Positions 5,705-15,817 of a stretch of DNA of 34,382 nt are shown here, one piece after another (within the stretch, counting starts at the first letter, position 1; each line of letters starts with the position of its first letter). Origin of the DNA: an uncultured Bacillota bacterium (GTDB taxonomy: Bacteria; Bacillota; Clostridia; Oscillospirales; Oscillospiraceae); assembly GCA_947650875.1 (NCBI GenBank), contig CANSXE010000015.1:1-34382 (forward strand), written 5' to 3'. The position numbers and the translations under genes were made by a program. Below the pieces are notes generated by a model, which worked only from the letters and a program-made list of their open reading frames with translations, had not been told where the DNA came from and did not search any database.

Positions 5705-7906
5705 TGGATTTCGCCCCCGTGTCTTTCGGTAGCAGTCCTCACACAGCCGCCCGCGGTGGTGGAGGGGCAGTGCCTTTCCGCAGCGTTTACAGAAGCGGAT
5801 GTTATTCCGCAGCCGGTGGAGCAAAATCTCATTGATCTCGTCGGCCACACGTTCCCGGCTGTCGTAGAGCTTGTCCTCATCCACCGGACAGCGAAAGGCT
5901 TTTGCAAAGGAAAAATAGAGATCCAGCTTTTTGTAATACAGCTCCAGCTCGGGCAGGGTAGGCTCCTCCTCCGGCAGCCCGGGCTGTTCGACGGTTTCCC
6001 CCTGCTGCCAGCGGCTGAGCATCTGGAAAAACAGGTCCCGCAGGGCGTCCTCCGTCTCATCAAAGGGGATATTAGCTGCCCGAAGCTCCTGCTCCCGGGT
6101 AAGGATAAAGCCCATCTCCCGCATTTTGGAGATGACAGTGATATACCGGGAGACATCCAGCTTTCGGTAGGGCTCTGCTGTGGGCATCTGACTCCACTGG
6201 GTAAGTACCTCCAGCAGGTCAAAGTCCACCTGGAGCACCAGGTCGGAGAAGCCGGCCACGGCGTATTCCAGGGGTGGAGTTACCGCATCCAGCCCAGCCC
6301 GGATGGCGGATAAATTCTGCGTGGCCCCCACAAATCCCCGGCTGTACATTCCGTACCGGCCCGCCCGGCCGGCAATCTGCTTGATCTCCTCCGGCTTCAG
6401 CTCCCGGCGCTCCACGCCGTCGAACTTCTCCGTCTCCATAAAAATGATCCGGCGAATGGGCAAATTTAGCCCCATGCCGATGGCATCGGTAGAGACAATA
6501 TACTCCATCTTGCCTGCCAAAAAGCCCTCCATCTGCTTGCGGCGGGTGGCATAGGGCAGGGCGCCGTAGATGATGGCCGGCTCCTTTCCGCTCTGGCGCA
6601 GGTCCTCGGCCACACTGAGCACCCCCACCTTGGAAAAGGTAATCAGAGCGTCACCCGGTTGTAAGCGCTGGTAATCAACGGTGTGGGACATGCACACCAG
6701 AGGGGTTGAACGCTGGTGGACCTCCACCTCATAGCTGTCGCCGCAGCTCTCGATAAGACGAATGAGCAGATGCTTTGCTTCCGGTGCGGCACACAGATGG
6801 ATCTCCGGGGCCAAAACGCCCAGAATCGCCCGAGTCCAGGCGTAGCCCCGCTGCTTGTCGGCAATCATCTGGCACTCGTCAATCACCGCCGCTTCGTAGC
6901 GCCGTTTCAGGTCCAGCTTTTCTGCGGTAGCAGCTATGTGAGTGTCCTCCTCCCGCATGTCCTCCTCCTCGCCGGTGGACAGGGAACAGGCCACCCCACT
7001 GTCCAGAAGGGTCTCCTGGGCCTCCAGGGCCAGCAGGCGAAGGGGGGCAAGGTAAACCCCCGTTTCAGCCCGCCGCAGCCGCTGAAAGCCGGCATAGGTT
7101 TTTCCCGTGTTGGTGCCCCCCAGGTGGAGGATAAAGTGCCGGTGCATCGCCCGGGCTTCTGGATACTCGTCCTTGGGGTTCAGGGCGATCAGCAGGGACA
7201 GACTGGAACGGATCGCCTGAGGGACATACCACACCGACCACACCATGCCCAGTCCCTCGCTGAGCAGAAGCTTCAGGGGAAAGCCCTTGGCCCCCAGCAG
7301 TCCCTCCAGATCCGCTTCGGGCTGGGCGGCGGCAAAGTCCGAGACAGACTGCCTGGCGGCGGCGAGGAGTACCCTGGTATAGTGGAACCGGACCTGCTTC
7401 GCCATTGGATGATCGTCGTACTCCCCCATCCAGGGCCCCGCCCGAAGAAAATTCTTCAAAACAACGGGCAGCTGCTTGCTGCTGCAGTGCTGTTCCAGAG
7501 CCAGGAATTCACTGATCCAGGCCGCTGCCTGGGACGCGCGGATCATACGGCTCTTAGACACGGCGGGAAGCTGCCCGACAATGGCCCGGTGGTAGTGTTC
7601 TGCCAGCCGCCAGGCCGGGGAGCCGTCGTTCCCCATTCCGTCCCAGGCCCGGGACAAGTCGGCACAGGCCCGCCTTGTGCCCGATGTCGGGCCGCTTGAA
7701 GGAGTGCGTGCCCTCCCTTTTCCCCCGATAAACCGGGGATGCTTCTCCGCTTCGTACACATCCTCCTTGTCCCAGAACCGGATCGGATGTCCGCCGGCCA
7801 TCCGGTAATGGGGCCTGGGGAGAAGCTCACGAATCAGCTCGTCTGTCCAGCCGCGCCGTTTTAAAATGGACGGTGTGCAGTAATTTCCGCGCCCATACTT
7901 GGACAT
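5699..7906 (-). CDS. SUV3-like superfamily 2 RNA/DNA helicase with C-terminal zinc ribbon
   Basis: This 735-residue protein has an N-terminal part (1-250) with no assigned domain. The helicase core carries Walker A GGTNTGKT (263-270) and a DECQ Walker B box (343-346). A second RecA-like domain follows with STDAIGMGLNLP and QIAGRAGRYG. DECQ and the GxAGRAGR motif point to the SUV3/Ski2-like branch, which unwinds RNA in mitochondrial degradosomes; bacterial roles are poorly known. The tail holds CKRCG and CEDC pairs, a probable zinc ribbon. GGGAGGG precedes the ATG. It starts 30 bp after the flagellin-like gene, so the two are probably co-transcribed. No partner nuclease is adjacent. Confidence 0.8.
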   Translation of the reverse strand: MSKYGRGNYCTPSILKRRGWTDELIRELLPRPHYRMAGGHPIRFWDKEDVYEAEKHPRFIGGKGRARTPSSGPTSGTRRACADLSRAWDGMGNDGSPAWRLAEHYHRAIVGQLPAVSKSRMIRASQAAAWISEFLALEQHCSSKQLPVVLKNFLRAGPWMGEYDDHPMAKQVRFHYTRVLLAAARQSVSDFAAAQPEADLEGLLGAKGFPLKLLLSEGLGMVWSVWYVPQAIRSSLSLLIALNPKDEYPEARAMHRHFILHLGGTNTGKTYAGFQRLRRAETGVYLAPLRLLALEAQETLLDSGVACSLSTGEEEDMREEDTHIAATAEKLDLKRRYEAAVIDECQMIADKQRGYAWTRAILGVLAPEIHLCAAPEAKHLLIRLIESCGDSYEVEVHQRSTPLVCMSHTVDYQRLQPGDALITFSKVGVLSVAEDLRQSGKEPAIIYGALPYATRRKQMEGFLAGKMEYIVSTDAIGMGLNLPIRRIIFMETEKFDGVERRELKPEEIKQIAGRAGRYGMYSRGFVGATQNLSAIRAGLDAVTPPLEYAVAGFSDLVLQVDFDLLEVLTQWSQMPTAEPYRKLDVSRYITVISKMREMGFILTREQELRAANIPFDETEDALRDLFFQMLSRWQQGETVEQPGLPEEEPTLPELELYYKKLDLYFSFAKAFRCPVDEDKLYDSRERVADEINEILLHRLRNNIRFCKRCGKALPLHHRGRLCEDCYRKTRGRNPK

Positions 7907-7936
7907 GGCACCCTCCCCCGTTTCTTTGGATTTTCT

Positions 7937-10669
7937 CTATTGCAGCAGATGTCCCACATCCTCTTTTCCCCGGCGGCTGTGGGTGCGCAGCGCCTGAGAG
8001 GGCTGGAGGAGAATAGACTCCGTCATATCCTCCAGAAGCGCGCCGGCCTGGCCGTTATCCCGCAGCGCGCCCTGTGCCATATTGATATATTGGCTGTACA
8101 GGCCGCCAAAGCTCTGCTCCATCTGTCTGTACAGCGCTCCATAGGCCGTCTGGATGCGGGATACCCAGCGGCGGTCCGTCTCCAGGATTACACTGGCTTC
8201 CTGGGCCTGCTCCCAGGTCTCCACGCTCAGGCCGTCCAGCCTGAGAATACGGGAGGACAGCCGGAACTGGGGCAGCGCTACGGTATCCCCGCCGATCTGG
8301 AGGGACAGTCCCGTCTCTCCGCCACCCTTGCCGTCGGCGGATATGATGATACCGCCAATAATGGTGACCGAACCCATCAAGTTCCCCATACCCACGCTGA
8401 CGCCGCCGCGAATCAAAATCTGACCGGGCTGCTCCCAGTCCTCCTCGCCGTCCCAACCGATTCCCGCACCGCCCGCACCTCCGGTGGCGGTAAGAACGCC
8501 GTCCGGGTTCCCGCCGCTGCGGAGGTCGGCGCAGTCAATATTTAAAGAGGTGCCGCTTCCGAGAGAGATGCCCGCGCACCCCGCGCCGCTCTCAAAGAGA
8601 TTGCTGGTGCCGCTTTGTAGAATCAGGGTCACCTCGTTCCCCTGGCCCAGACTGAATGCCCGGCCGGAGGATACCCGGCAGGTCACGCCGCCCAAAGACA
8701 GCTCCATAGCGCCAATCCCGTCGGCCAGCGCAATCCTGCCGCTGAACGGGGCCCGGGCTGCATCCGTCCCGGAGCCACCGGAGATGGCGGTCACCTGGGA
8801 GGTGAGGATATGGAGGGTCTGAAGCTCCTCCTCATACACCCAGTCCAGCCCCGGCTCGCCGCCGGTGACCGAAAAGGGATTGGGATACATGGAAATTTCA
8901 TAAAATGATCCGGTCTCCTGGCTCCAATGGAGGTAGGCGTAGCGGGATACAGGCCGACCGGAGACGTCCCGGCCCCGGAAGACCAGTCTGTGAATGGGGG
9001 CGCCGTGGGAGGGGTCCCCCTTTGTCAGCCACAGCCGTATCAGCTCGCCGTTCATCAGGGCCGTTTTTGTGCGCTGACCCTCCATTTCCAGGGCAGTAAC
9101 AGAGTTCCAGCCGGGCAGAAGGGCCTTCCAGATCACGTCAAAGGGTTCCAGCGGTTTTCCCTCCGCGTTTCTCACGCTGACGGCCCGGGCTGCCAGTGAG
9201 ACCAGCCCCTCCACAACCACAGGGACGGTCAGAGACTTCGTCTCCTCCCCCTCCTGTTCCAGCATTACGGCCGCACCCCCCAGCAGTTTCAGGGAGTTGG
9301 ACTCATTTCCGTGAAGGATTCCTATTTTCACAGGTCCGCCGCCGTCCAGAGTAAGGACCGCGCCCTCCGGCAGATTCACCTCTCTCAGTATGCTCTCTCC
9401 GCTGCAAAACATGCGGGCCCCGTTGGCGCCAACGGTAAGCACCGATATATTTGCATCCCGAACCGTCACCTGTCCGGTCCCGTCAACCAGAATTGCCTGT
9501 TCGCCCTGCCCCGTTCCCTGAATGGTCACGTCCGCCGTTCCGCTCACCGTCAGCACGCCTGTGGAGACGTCAAGGGACACACCGGACAGGTCCTGTCCCT
9601 GCACCAAAACATTCCCCATGGGCTGGGCGGGGAGCTGCTGTCCGGGGGAGGTCTGCGGCGGCACATCCGCTGCCGTGCTTATCCCCGCACCGGGCTGATC
9701 CGGCTGAGAAAGGGTCAGAAGTCCCATCAGCGACTCCAGGTTCATTCCCTTAATCCCCTCCATCAGGGAGAGCAGAGAGGACTCCGCCCCAAGGACGGGG
9801 CCAACCTCAGACAGCAAAATGTCCGCTAAAAACGCTTCCAGTCCTGCGGCGGTGCCGCCGGTGAACTGGGCCTGAAAATCGGCCATGCTGGTAAAGGCTC
9901 CCTTTGTCAGCGTCTCAATGGCCCGGTCCAGGGGGATACCCGACTCCAGCTGGTCCAGCAGCTGCCACAAGCCCTCCAGGGCGGCATTCAAATCGGCTCC
10001 GTCAGGGGGCGCACCGTTGGAGATGACCGCCCCCAGGTAGAGCGTTGCCAGATAGCCGGCAGCGGAACTGCTCCCCAGCGGACTGTTGACAATGGCGGCC
10101 AGAATGTCTGCCCCGCTGGCCGTTTTGTCCAACCCCAATGCAGACAGGATTTGTTCCTTAGACATACCGCTCTGGGCGATCCCCTTTATCAGCCAGTCGG
10201 GAATGGACAGCAGGCCCTCCGACTTGCCTGCCGTCTCGTACAGCAAGGACTCCACTCCCTCAGCGGCGCCTGTGTCCCCGTCCAGAAACAGCGGCACGTC
10301 TCCGGCGGAAGCGCTGTCGATTACCCGGCTGATACTCTCCCGCAGCTGTTCCAGCTCCGCCTGAAGCGCGGCGCGGTCAACGGATTTGCCGGTTGCCGAC
10401 TGCCGGGCCAGCTCCTCCATGCGCGCCAGACTGTCCTGCACCTCATCCAGGGCAGCTTCCCCTGTCTGCAGGGTTCTCCGGCTCTCCCGGGAGCGGCTCT
10501 CCACCTGGCTTGCCTTGTTCATCAGCTGCTGCAGCGTGCCGGAGATGGTAAACCCCGCCGTTCCGGTCAGCTTCTGGCTTCGGGCGCCTTCGGACGGCTT
10601 TTCCATCCTGCCCGCCGGCTGATACTGGGGCGCGGCAAAACCTTTTCTTCGAATTGTCAGGTCGTTCAT
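7937..10669 (-). CDS. Flagellin-like protein with large beta-rich central insert
   Basis: This 910-residue protein has residues 60-128 (RRTLQTGEAALDEVQDSLAR, then MEELARQSA, ELEQLRESISRVID and a short PLF turn) following the D0/D1 helix pattern of flagellin N-termini. The last 92 residues match the C-terminal pattern: ALYRQMEQSFGGLYSQYIN, then LEDMTESILLQPSQAL and a final HLLQ. Between them lie about 690 residues: helical to about 360, then short beta repeats with GGAGGAGIG-type turns suggestive of a beta-helix. There is no signal peptide. AAGGAGA lies eight bases before the ATG at 10669; the longer upstream frame crosses the promoter. No other flagellar gene is in the window. The polymer-forming ends are divergent, so it may be a minor filament or cap-like protein. 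Function is inferred. Confidence 0.65.
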   Translation of the reverse strand: MNDLTIRRKGFAAPQYQPAGRMEKPSEGARSQKLTGTAGFTISGTLQQLMNKASQVESRSRESRRTLQTGEAALDEVQDSLARMEELARQSATGKSVDRAALQAELEQLRESISRVIDSASAGDVPLFLDGDTGAAEGVESLLYETAGKSEGLLSIPDWLIKGIAQSGMSKEQILSALGLDKTASGADILAAIVNSPLGSSSAAGYLATLYLGAVISNGAPPDGADLNAALEGLWQLLDQLESGIPLDRAIETLTKGAFTSMADFQAQFTGGTAAGLEAFLADILLSEVGPVLGAESSLLSLMEGIKGMNLESLMGLLTLSQPDQPGAGISTAADVPPQTSPGQQLPAQPMGNVLVQGQDLSGVSLDVSTGVLTVSGTADVTIQGTGQGEQAILVDGTGQVTVRDANISVLTVGANGARMFCSGESILREVNLPEGAVLTLDGGGPVKIGILHGNESNSLKLLGGAAVMLEQEGEETKSLTVPVVVEGLVSLAARAVSVRNAEGKPLEPFDVIWKALLPGWNSVTALEMEGQRTKTALMNGELIRLWLTKGDPSHGAPIHRLVFRGRDVSGRPVSRYAYLHWSQETGSFYEISMYPNPFSVTGGEPGLDWVYEEELQTLHILTSQVTAISGGSGTDAARAPFSGRIALADGIGAMELSLGGVTCRVSSGRAFSLGQGNEVTLILQSGTSNLFESGAGCAGISLGSGTSLNIDCADLRSGGNPDGVLTATGGAGGAGIGWDGEEDWEQPGQILIRGGVSVGMGNLMGSVTIIGGIIISADGKGGGETGLSLQIGGDTVALPQFRLSSRILRLDGLSVETWEQAQEASVILETDRRWVSRIQTAYGALYRQMEQSFGGLYSQYINMAQGALRDNGQAGALLEDMTESILLQPSQALRTHSRRGKEDVGHLLQ

Positions 10670-10703
10670 TTCAGCCGTCTCCTTTTCAACTTGCTTTATA
10701 TAA

Positions 10704-10730
10704 CTATCGGCAAATGGATGAAAAACATAA
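10704..10730 (-). promoter_or_regulatory. Candidate sigma-28/SigD (flagellar) promoter of the flagellin-like gene
   Basis: On the minus strand TTATGTTT (10730-10723), 11 bases and GCCGATAG (10711-10704) match the sigma-28 pattern TAAAGTTT-N11-GCCGATAA at 6 of 8 and 7 of 8 positions. The predicted start is near 10697, leaving a short leader with AAGGAGA at 10685-10679. Confidence 0.7.
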
Positions 10731-10901
10731 GAAAACCGCCTTATAAAAGGCGGCCCTTTCCAACGGGCCGGGACGCCCGCATGAAGCTGGAGGGGGTCGT
10801 CTGTTTTTACGGACACGTTTTCAAGCGGGGTCAAGGAGCAGGACAAAAATCCATTCCGTTTTGTAGAAAATGGAGAAAAGCAAGATATGGAAAAATTCCC
10901 C

Positions 10902-10929
10902 TTGACATTGAAACAACTTCCACTATAAT
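10902..10929 (+). promoter_or_regulatory. Sigma-A promoter of the fatty-acid synthesis operon
   Basis: TTGACA (10902-10907), 16 bases and TATAAT (10924-10929) are both perfect hexamers. The predicted start near 10936 leaves a leader of about 90 bases before acpP. Confidence 0.85.
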
Positions 10930-10936
10930 AATGCTC

Positions 10937-10982
10937 AGGTATTTTAGTTAAAAAAATTTAGATAAAATACTTGAATATTAAG
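10937..10982 (+). promoter_or_regulatory. AT-rich dyads in the fab leader, possible repressor site
   Basis: AGGTATTTTA (10937-10946) and TAAAATACTT (10963-10972) are inverted repeats with nine of ten matches and a 16-base spacer. Next to them CTTGAATATTAAG (10970-10982) is a near-palindrome of MarR-site size. They start at the predicted transcription start and are candidate operators for the MarR regulator at 20255. This is inference from position only. Confidence 0.35.
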
Positions 10983-11027
10983 CGGCCGCTATGGCCCGCG
11001 ATACAACTGAAAGGACGGTTCATTCAA

Positions 11028-11264
11028 ATGGAAATTACCTTTGAAAATGTGCGTGATATTATTGTGGAGACCCTGAGCTGCGATGCCGGGGATGTCAAGC
11101 TGGAGACCAACCTGATTGAGGACCTGGAGGCCGACTCTCTGGAGATTGTAGAGCTGTCCATGGCCCTTCAGGAGAAGCTGGGCGCCGGCATCGAGGACGA
11201 GGACCTGGAGAAGATCCACACCGTCCAGGACATTCTGGATTACATCAAGAGCAAGCAGGCGTAA
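11028..11264 (+). CDS. acpP: Acyl carrier protein
   Basis: This 78-residue acidic protein carries the phosphopantetheine attachment motif EADSLEIVEL, with Ser37 as the modified residue. It carries growing acyl chains between the type II fatty-acid synthesis enzymes of this operon. The ATG at 11028 matches the normal ACP N-terminus; an in-frame TTG at 10971 would add 19 atypical residues across the leader. The ribosome site AAGGAC is rather far, about 11 bases. First gene of the operon, 12 bp before accB. Confidence 0.95.
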   Translation: MEITFENVRDIIVETLSCDAGDVKLETNLIEDLEADSLEIVELSMALQEKLGAGIEDEDLEKIHTVQDILDYIKSKQA

Positions 11265-11276
11265 GGGGAGCGCGCA

Positions 11277-11693
11277 ATGGAATTACAGGAGCTTTACGGC
11301 CTGATGGACCGCTTTGCCGCCTCCGGGCTGACGGCCCTGGAATGGGAGCGCGGAGAGGAAAAAATCAGCCTGCGCCGGGAGGGGACTGCTTCCCGGACTG
11401 TGGCTGCCCCCGCTCCGGTCTCCGTTTCCTCTGTCCCGGAGGGGCGGGAGGAGGGCGAGGTGGTGTCCGCCCCGCTGGTGGGGGTGTTCTACGCCGCCCC
11501 CGCCCCCGAGGAGCCCCCCTACGTCACAGCCGGGGCCCAGGTGAAAAAGGGGGACACCCTCTGTCTCATCGAGGCCATGAAGATGATGAGCGAGGTCCCC
11601 GCCCCCGCAAATTGCGTGGTGGAGGAGGTCCTGGCTCAGGACGGCGGGGCTGTGGGGATGGGTGCGCCCCTGTTCCGCATCCGGAGGGTGTAA
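11277..11693 (+). CDS. accB: Biotin carboxyl carrier protein of acetyl-CoA carboxylase
   Basis: This 138-residue protein has a short N-terminal helical domain (1-35), an Ala/Pro/Val/Glu linker (40-62) and a biotinyl-lipoyl domain with EAMKMMSEV, in which Lys102 is the biotin attachment site. It shuttles carboxybiotin from AccC to the AccDA transferase, making malonyl-CoA. GGGGAG precedes the ATG. The accC start follows the stop by four bases, with accC's GGAGGG inside the accB 3' end, which implies coupling. Confidence 0.95.
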   Translation: MELQELYGLMDRFAASGLTALEWERGEEKISLRREGTASRTVAAPAPVSVSSVPEGREEGEVVSAPLVGVFYAAPAPEEPPYVTAGAQVKKGDTLCLIEAMKMMSEVPAPANCVVEEVLAQDGGAVGMGAPLFRIRRV

Positions 11694-11697
11694 GGCC

Positions 11698-13091
<1,394 letters not shown>

Positions 13092-13095
<4 letters not shown>

Positions 13096-13946
13096 ATCAA
13101 ACATTTTCCCGCCGCCGGGACAGGCTGCTCACCTACCGGGCCATGCGGGAGGGGAAAATCACCTCCTCCCGGCGGACCGGGTGCTCCGCCTGCGGGGAGG
13201 AGAGCCCCCAGCTGGAGTGGGACCGCAATTTGCAGGTCTGCCCCAGGTGCGGCTTCCACGCCCCCGTCGGGGCCTACTACCGGCTGTCCAACATTCTGGA
13301 CCCCGGCTCCTTTCAGGAGCTGGAGGAAAAGCTGTCCCCCGCCGACCCCCTGGCCTTCCCCGGCTATCCGGTCAAGCTGTCTGAACTGGAGCAGTCCACC
13401 GGCCTGAAGGATGCCGCGGTGGCCGCCCTGGGCAAAATTGACGGCCGCCGGGCGGTTTTTGCCGTGCTGGACAGCCGATTTTTAATGGGCAGCATGGGCA
13501 CGGCGGTGGGGGAGAAGGTGACCCGCGCCGCCGAGTACGCCGCCCGGAAAAAGCTGCCCCTGATTATTTTTTCCGCCAGCGGCGGGGCCCGGATGCAGGA
13601 GGGCATTTTTTCCCTGATGCAGATGGCCAAAACCGCCGCTGCGGTTCAGCGGTTCCAGAGCGGGGGCGGGCTGTACATCTCCTGTTTTACCCACCCCACT
13701 ACCGGCGGGGTGACGGCCAGCTTTGCCTCCCTGGGGGATATCACACTGGCCGAGCCCGGGGCCCTCATCGGCTTTGCCGGGCCCCGGGTCATTGAGCAGA
13801 CCATCAAGGAACAGCTGCCCGAGGGCTTTCAGCGGGCCGAATACCTGCTGGACCACGGCTTTCTGGACCGGATTGTCCCCCGAAGTGAGTGGCGGGCGGT
13901 GCTGTCCCAGCTGCTGGCCCTCCATGAGAAGGGAGGACGCCCATGA
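13092..13946 (+). CDS. accD: Acetyl-CoA carboxylase carboxyltransferase subunit beta
   Basis: This 284-residue protein has an N-terminal zinc ribbon with Cys31, Cys34, Cys50 and Cys53 (CSAC and CPRC). A crotonase-like carboxyltransferase fold follows, with ASGGARMQEG and PTTGGVTASFA. It forms the transferase with AccA, moving CO2 from biotin to acetyl-CoA. The start is a TTG at 13092 overlapping the accC stop; GGAGAGG lies upstream. The next in-frame ATG (13143) would still keep the zinc ribbon, so the true start is not certain. Confidence 0.93.
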
Positions 13947-14767
13947 GCCGCTACAGCCCGGAGGAAAAAGTGAAACTTGCCCGCCACCCGGAGCGTCCGG
14001 GCACGGCGGACTTTATCGACGCCCTGTTTACCGACTTCTTTGAGCAGCGGGGGGACCGTCTCTGCGGCGAGGACGGCAGTATTTTCGGGGGCATCGCCCG
14101 GTTCCATGGCCGGCCCGTCACGGTACTGGGCCACCGGAAGGGGAAAAACCTGGAGGAAAATCTCACCTGTAATTTCGGTATGCCCTCCCCCGAGGGCTAC
14201 CGCAAGGCCCAGCGGCTGATGCGCCAGGCGGAGAAATTTTCCAGGCCCATCATCACCTTTGTGGACACCCCGGGGGCATACCCCGGCCGGGAGGCGGAGG
14301 AGCGGGGACAGGGGGAGGCCATCGCCCAGTGCCTGGCCCTGATGAGCACTCTGGAGGTGCCAATTATCTCGGTGATTACCGGCGAGGGGGGCAGCGGCGG
14401 AGCCCTGGCCCTGGCCGTCGCCAACCGGGTGCTCATGCTGGAGCACGCGGTCTACTCCGTCCTCTCTCCGGAGGGCTTCGCCTCCATTTTGTGGAAGGAC
14501 TCCGCCCGGGCCGGCGAGGCCTGCGGCGTGATGAAGCTCACCGCCCAGGACCTGCGCCGGGGCGGCATCGTCCAGGGCGTCCTGCGGGAGCCCAAGGAGG
14601 GCGCCCATACCGACTGGCAGGCCGCCTTCCGCACGGTGGACGCCGCCCTGACCCATGAGCTGGCCGCCCTGGATAAGCTGAAGGGCCCCGCCCTGGCCAG
14701 ACAGAGATATGATATGTTCCGCGTTATGGGCCAGAACCTGGCCCCGGCGGGGAGGGAGGAGCCATGA
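13943..14767 (+). CDS. accA: Acetyl-CoA carboxylase carboxyltransferase subunit alpha
   Basis: This 274-residue protein has a crotonase-type fold with ITFVDTPGAYPGREAEERGQ, GEGGSGGALALA and VYSVLSPEGFASILW, all classic AccA motifs. It lacks the longer N-terminal extension of the E. coli protein, as is common in Firmicutes. It pairs with AccD to carboxylate acetyl-CoA. The ATG overlaps the accD stop (ATGA) with GGGAGGA upstream. The stop overlaps fabH in the same way, so accC-accD-accA-fabH is a run of overlapping genes. Confidence 0.95.
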   Translation: MSRYSPEEKVKLARHPERPGTADFIDALFTDFFEQRGDRLCGEDGSIFGGIARFHGRPVTVLGHRKGKNLEENLTCNFGMPSPEGYRKAQRLMRQAEKFSRPIITFVDTPGAYPGREAEERGQGEAIAQCLALMSTLEVPIISVITGEGGSGGALALAVANRVLMLEHAVYSVLSPEGFASILWKDSARAGEACGVMKLTAQDLRRGGIVQGVLREPKEGAHTDWQAAFRTVDAALTHELAALDKLKGPALARQRYDMFRVMGQNLAPAGREEP

Positions 14768-15705
14768 GTGCGCCCCGGATTTTAGCCACCGGCCGGTGTC
14801 TCCCGGAGCGGGTGGTGACCAACGAGGATTTGAGCCGGACGGTGGACACCAACGACGAATGGGTGTTCAGCCGCACCGGCATCCACAGCCGCCATTTTTG
14901 CACCGGAGAGACCGGCCTGGATTTAGCGGCGAGCGCCGCCCGTCAGGCTATGGGTCGGGCAGGGGTTACGGCGGCAGACATCGGAGTGTGCCTGGTGGGC
15001 ACCTTCACCCCCGACCACGCCAGCCCATCCACCGCCTGTCTGCTCCAGCGGGAGCTGGGGCTGGAGGAGGACACCCTCTGCTTCGACCTAAACGCCGCCT
15101 GCGCCGGCTTTCTCTACGGCCTGAAAACCGCCCACGCCCTGCTGTCCGACGCCCCCCGGCCCTGCGCCCTGGTGGTGGGGGCGGAGGTCATCAGCCGGGT
15201 GATGGACCACACCGACCGCAACACCTGCGTCCTCTTTGGAGACGGGGCGGGGGCGGCGGTGGTCCACCGGGAGGAGGACCGCACATGGCACACCGTCTTC
15301 GGCTCCCGGGGGGACCCTGAGAGTATCCGGGTCCAGGGGCCGGGGCCGGTCCCCTCCGCCATCCATATGGACGGCAAGGCGGTGTTCCGCTTCGCCGTGG
15401 AGGTGGTGGAGAAGTCCCTCCGCCAGCTTTTAGCGGCGGAGGGACTGGCCAGCGTCAACGACCTGGACCTGGTGGTCTGCCACCAGGCCAACGCCCGGAT
15501 CATCGACTTTGTGGCCAAGCGGCTGGGGGCCCGGGAGGGCCTGTTTTTCAAAAATATGGACCGCTATGGAAACACCTCCGCCGCCAGCATCCCCATCGCC
15601 CTGGACGAGCTGACCGAGACGGGAGCCCTGCGGCCCGGTATGCGGATTGTCACCGTGGGCTTCGGCGGCGGTCTCACCTGGGCCGGAGCGCTGCTGCGGT
15701 GGTAG
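14764..15705 (+). CDS. fabH: 3-oxoacyl-ACP synthase III
   Basis: This 313-residue thiolase-fold enzyme starts fatty-acid synthesis by condensing acyl-CoA with malonyl-ACP. The catalytic triad is visible: Cys113 in NAACAGF, His240 in CHQAN and Asn270 in YGNTSAAS. The C-terminal GFGGGLTWAGALL is typical. The start ATG overlaps the accA stop. A TGTAGGGGC-ended palindrome separates it from fabK. Confidence 0.95.
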   Translation: MSAPRILATGRCLPERVVTNEDLSRTVDTNDEWVFSRTGIHSRHFCTGETGLDLAASAARQAMGRAGVTAADIGVCLVGTFTPDHASPSTACLLQRELGLEEDTLCFDLNAACAGFLYGLKTAHALLSDAPRPCALVVGAEVISRVMDHTDRNTCVLFGDGAGAAVVHREEDRTWHTVFGSRGDPESIRVQGPGPVPSAIHMDGKAVFRFAVEVVEKSLRQLLAAEGLASVNDLDLVVCHQANARIIDFVAKRLGAREGLFFKNMDRYGNTSAASIPIALDELTETGALRPGMRIVTVGFGGGLTWAGALLRW

Positions 15706-15711
15706 GAAAAT

Positions 15712-15782
15712 TGTAGGGGCGCACATTGTGCGCCCGCAAGGATAAAAGGCTTACCAGCGGGCGGACAATGTCCGCCCCTACA
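15712..15782. repeat. TGTAGGGGC-ended palindromic element, copy 2 (71 bp)
   Basis: The element starts TGTAGGGGC and ends GCCCCTACA, with two internal hairpins (GCGCACATTGTGCGC near the left and GGGCGGACAATGTCCGCCC near the right). It lies six bases after fabH and 35 bp before fabK, in the middle of the operon. No T-run follows, so read-through is expected. Confidence 0.75.
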
Positions 15783-15817
15783 TAGACATTGTGCCATTCA
15801 ATAAGGAGTGGGAAACC

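Noticed and set aside
10736-10753. CCGCC/GGCGG hairpin with short T-run upstream of the flagellin-like promoter, as a terminator
   Set aside because: No minus-strand gene ends here and the T-run is only four bases; it may be chance or part of the promoter region.
10971-11027. TTG start giving acpP a 19-residue N-terminal extension
   Set aside because: The extension is unlike any ACP, includes leader dyads, and the ATG at 11028 gives the normal ACP N-terminus.
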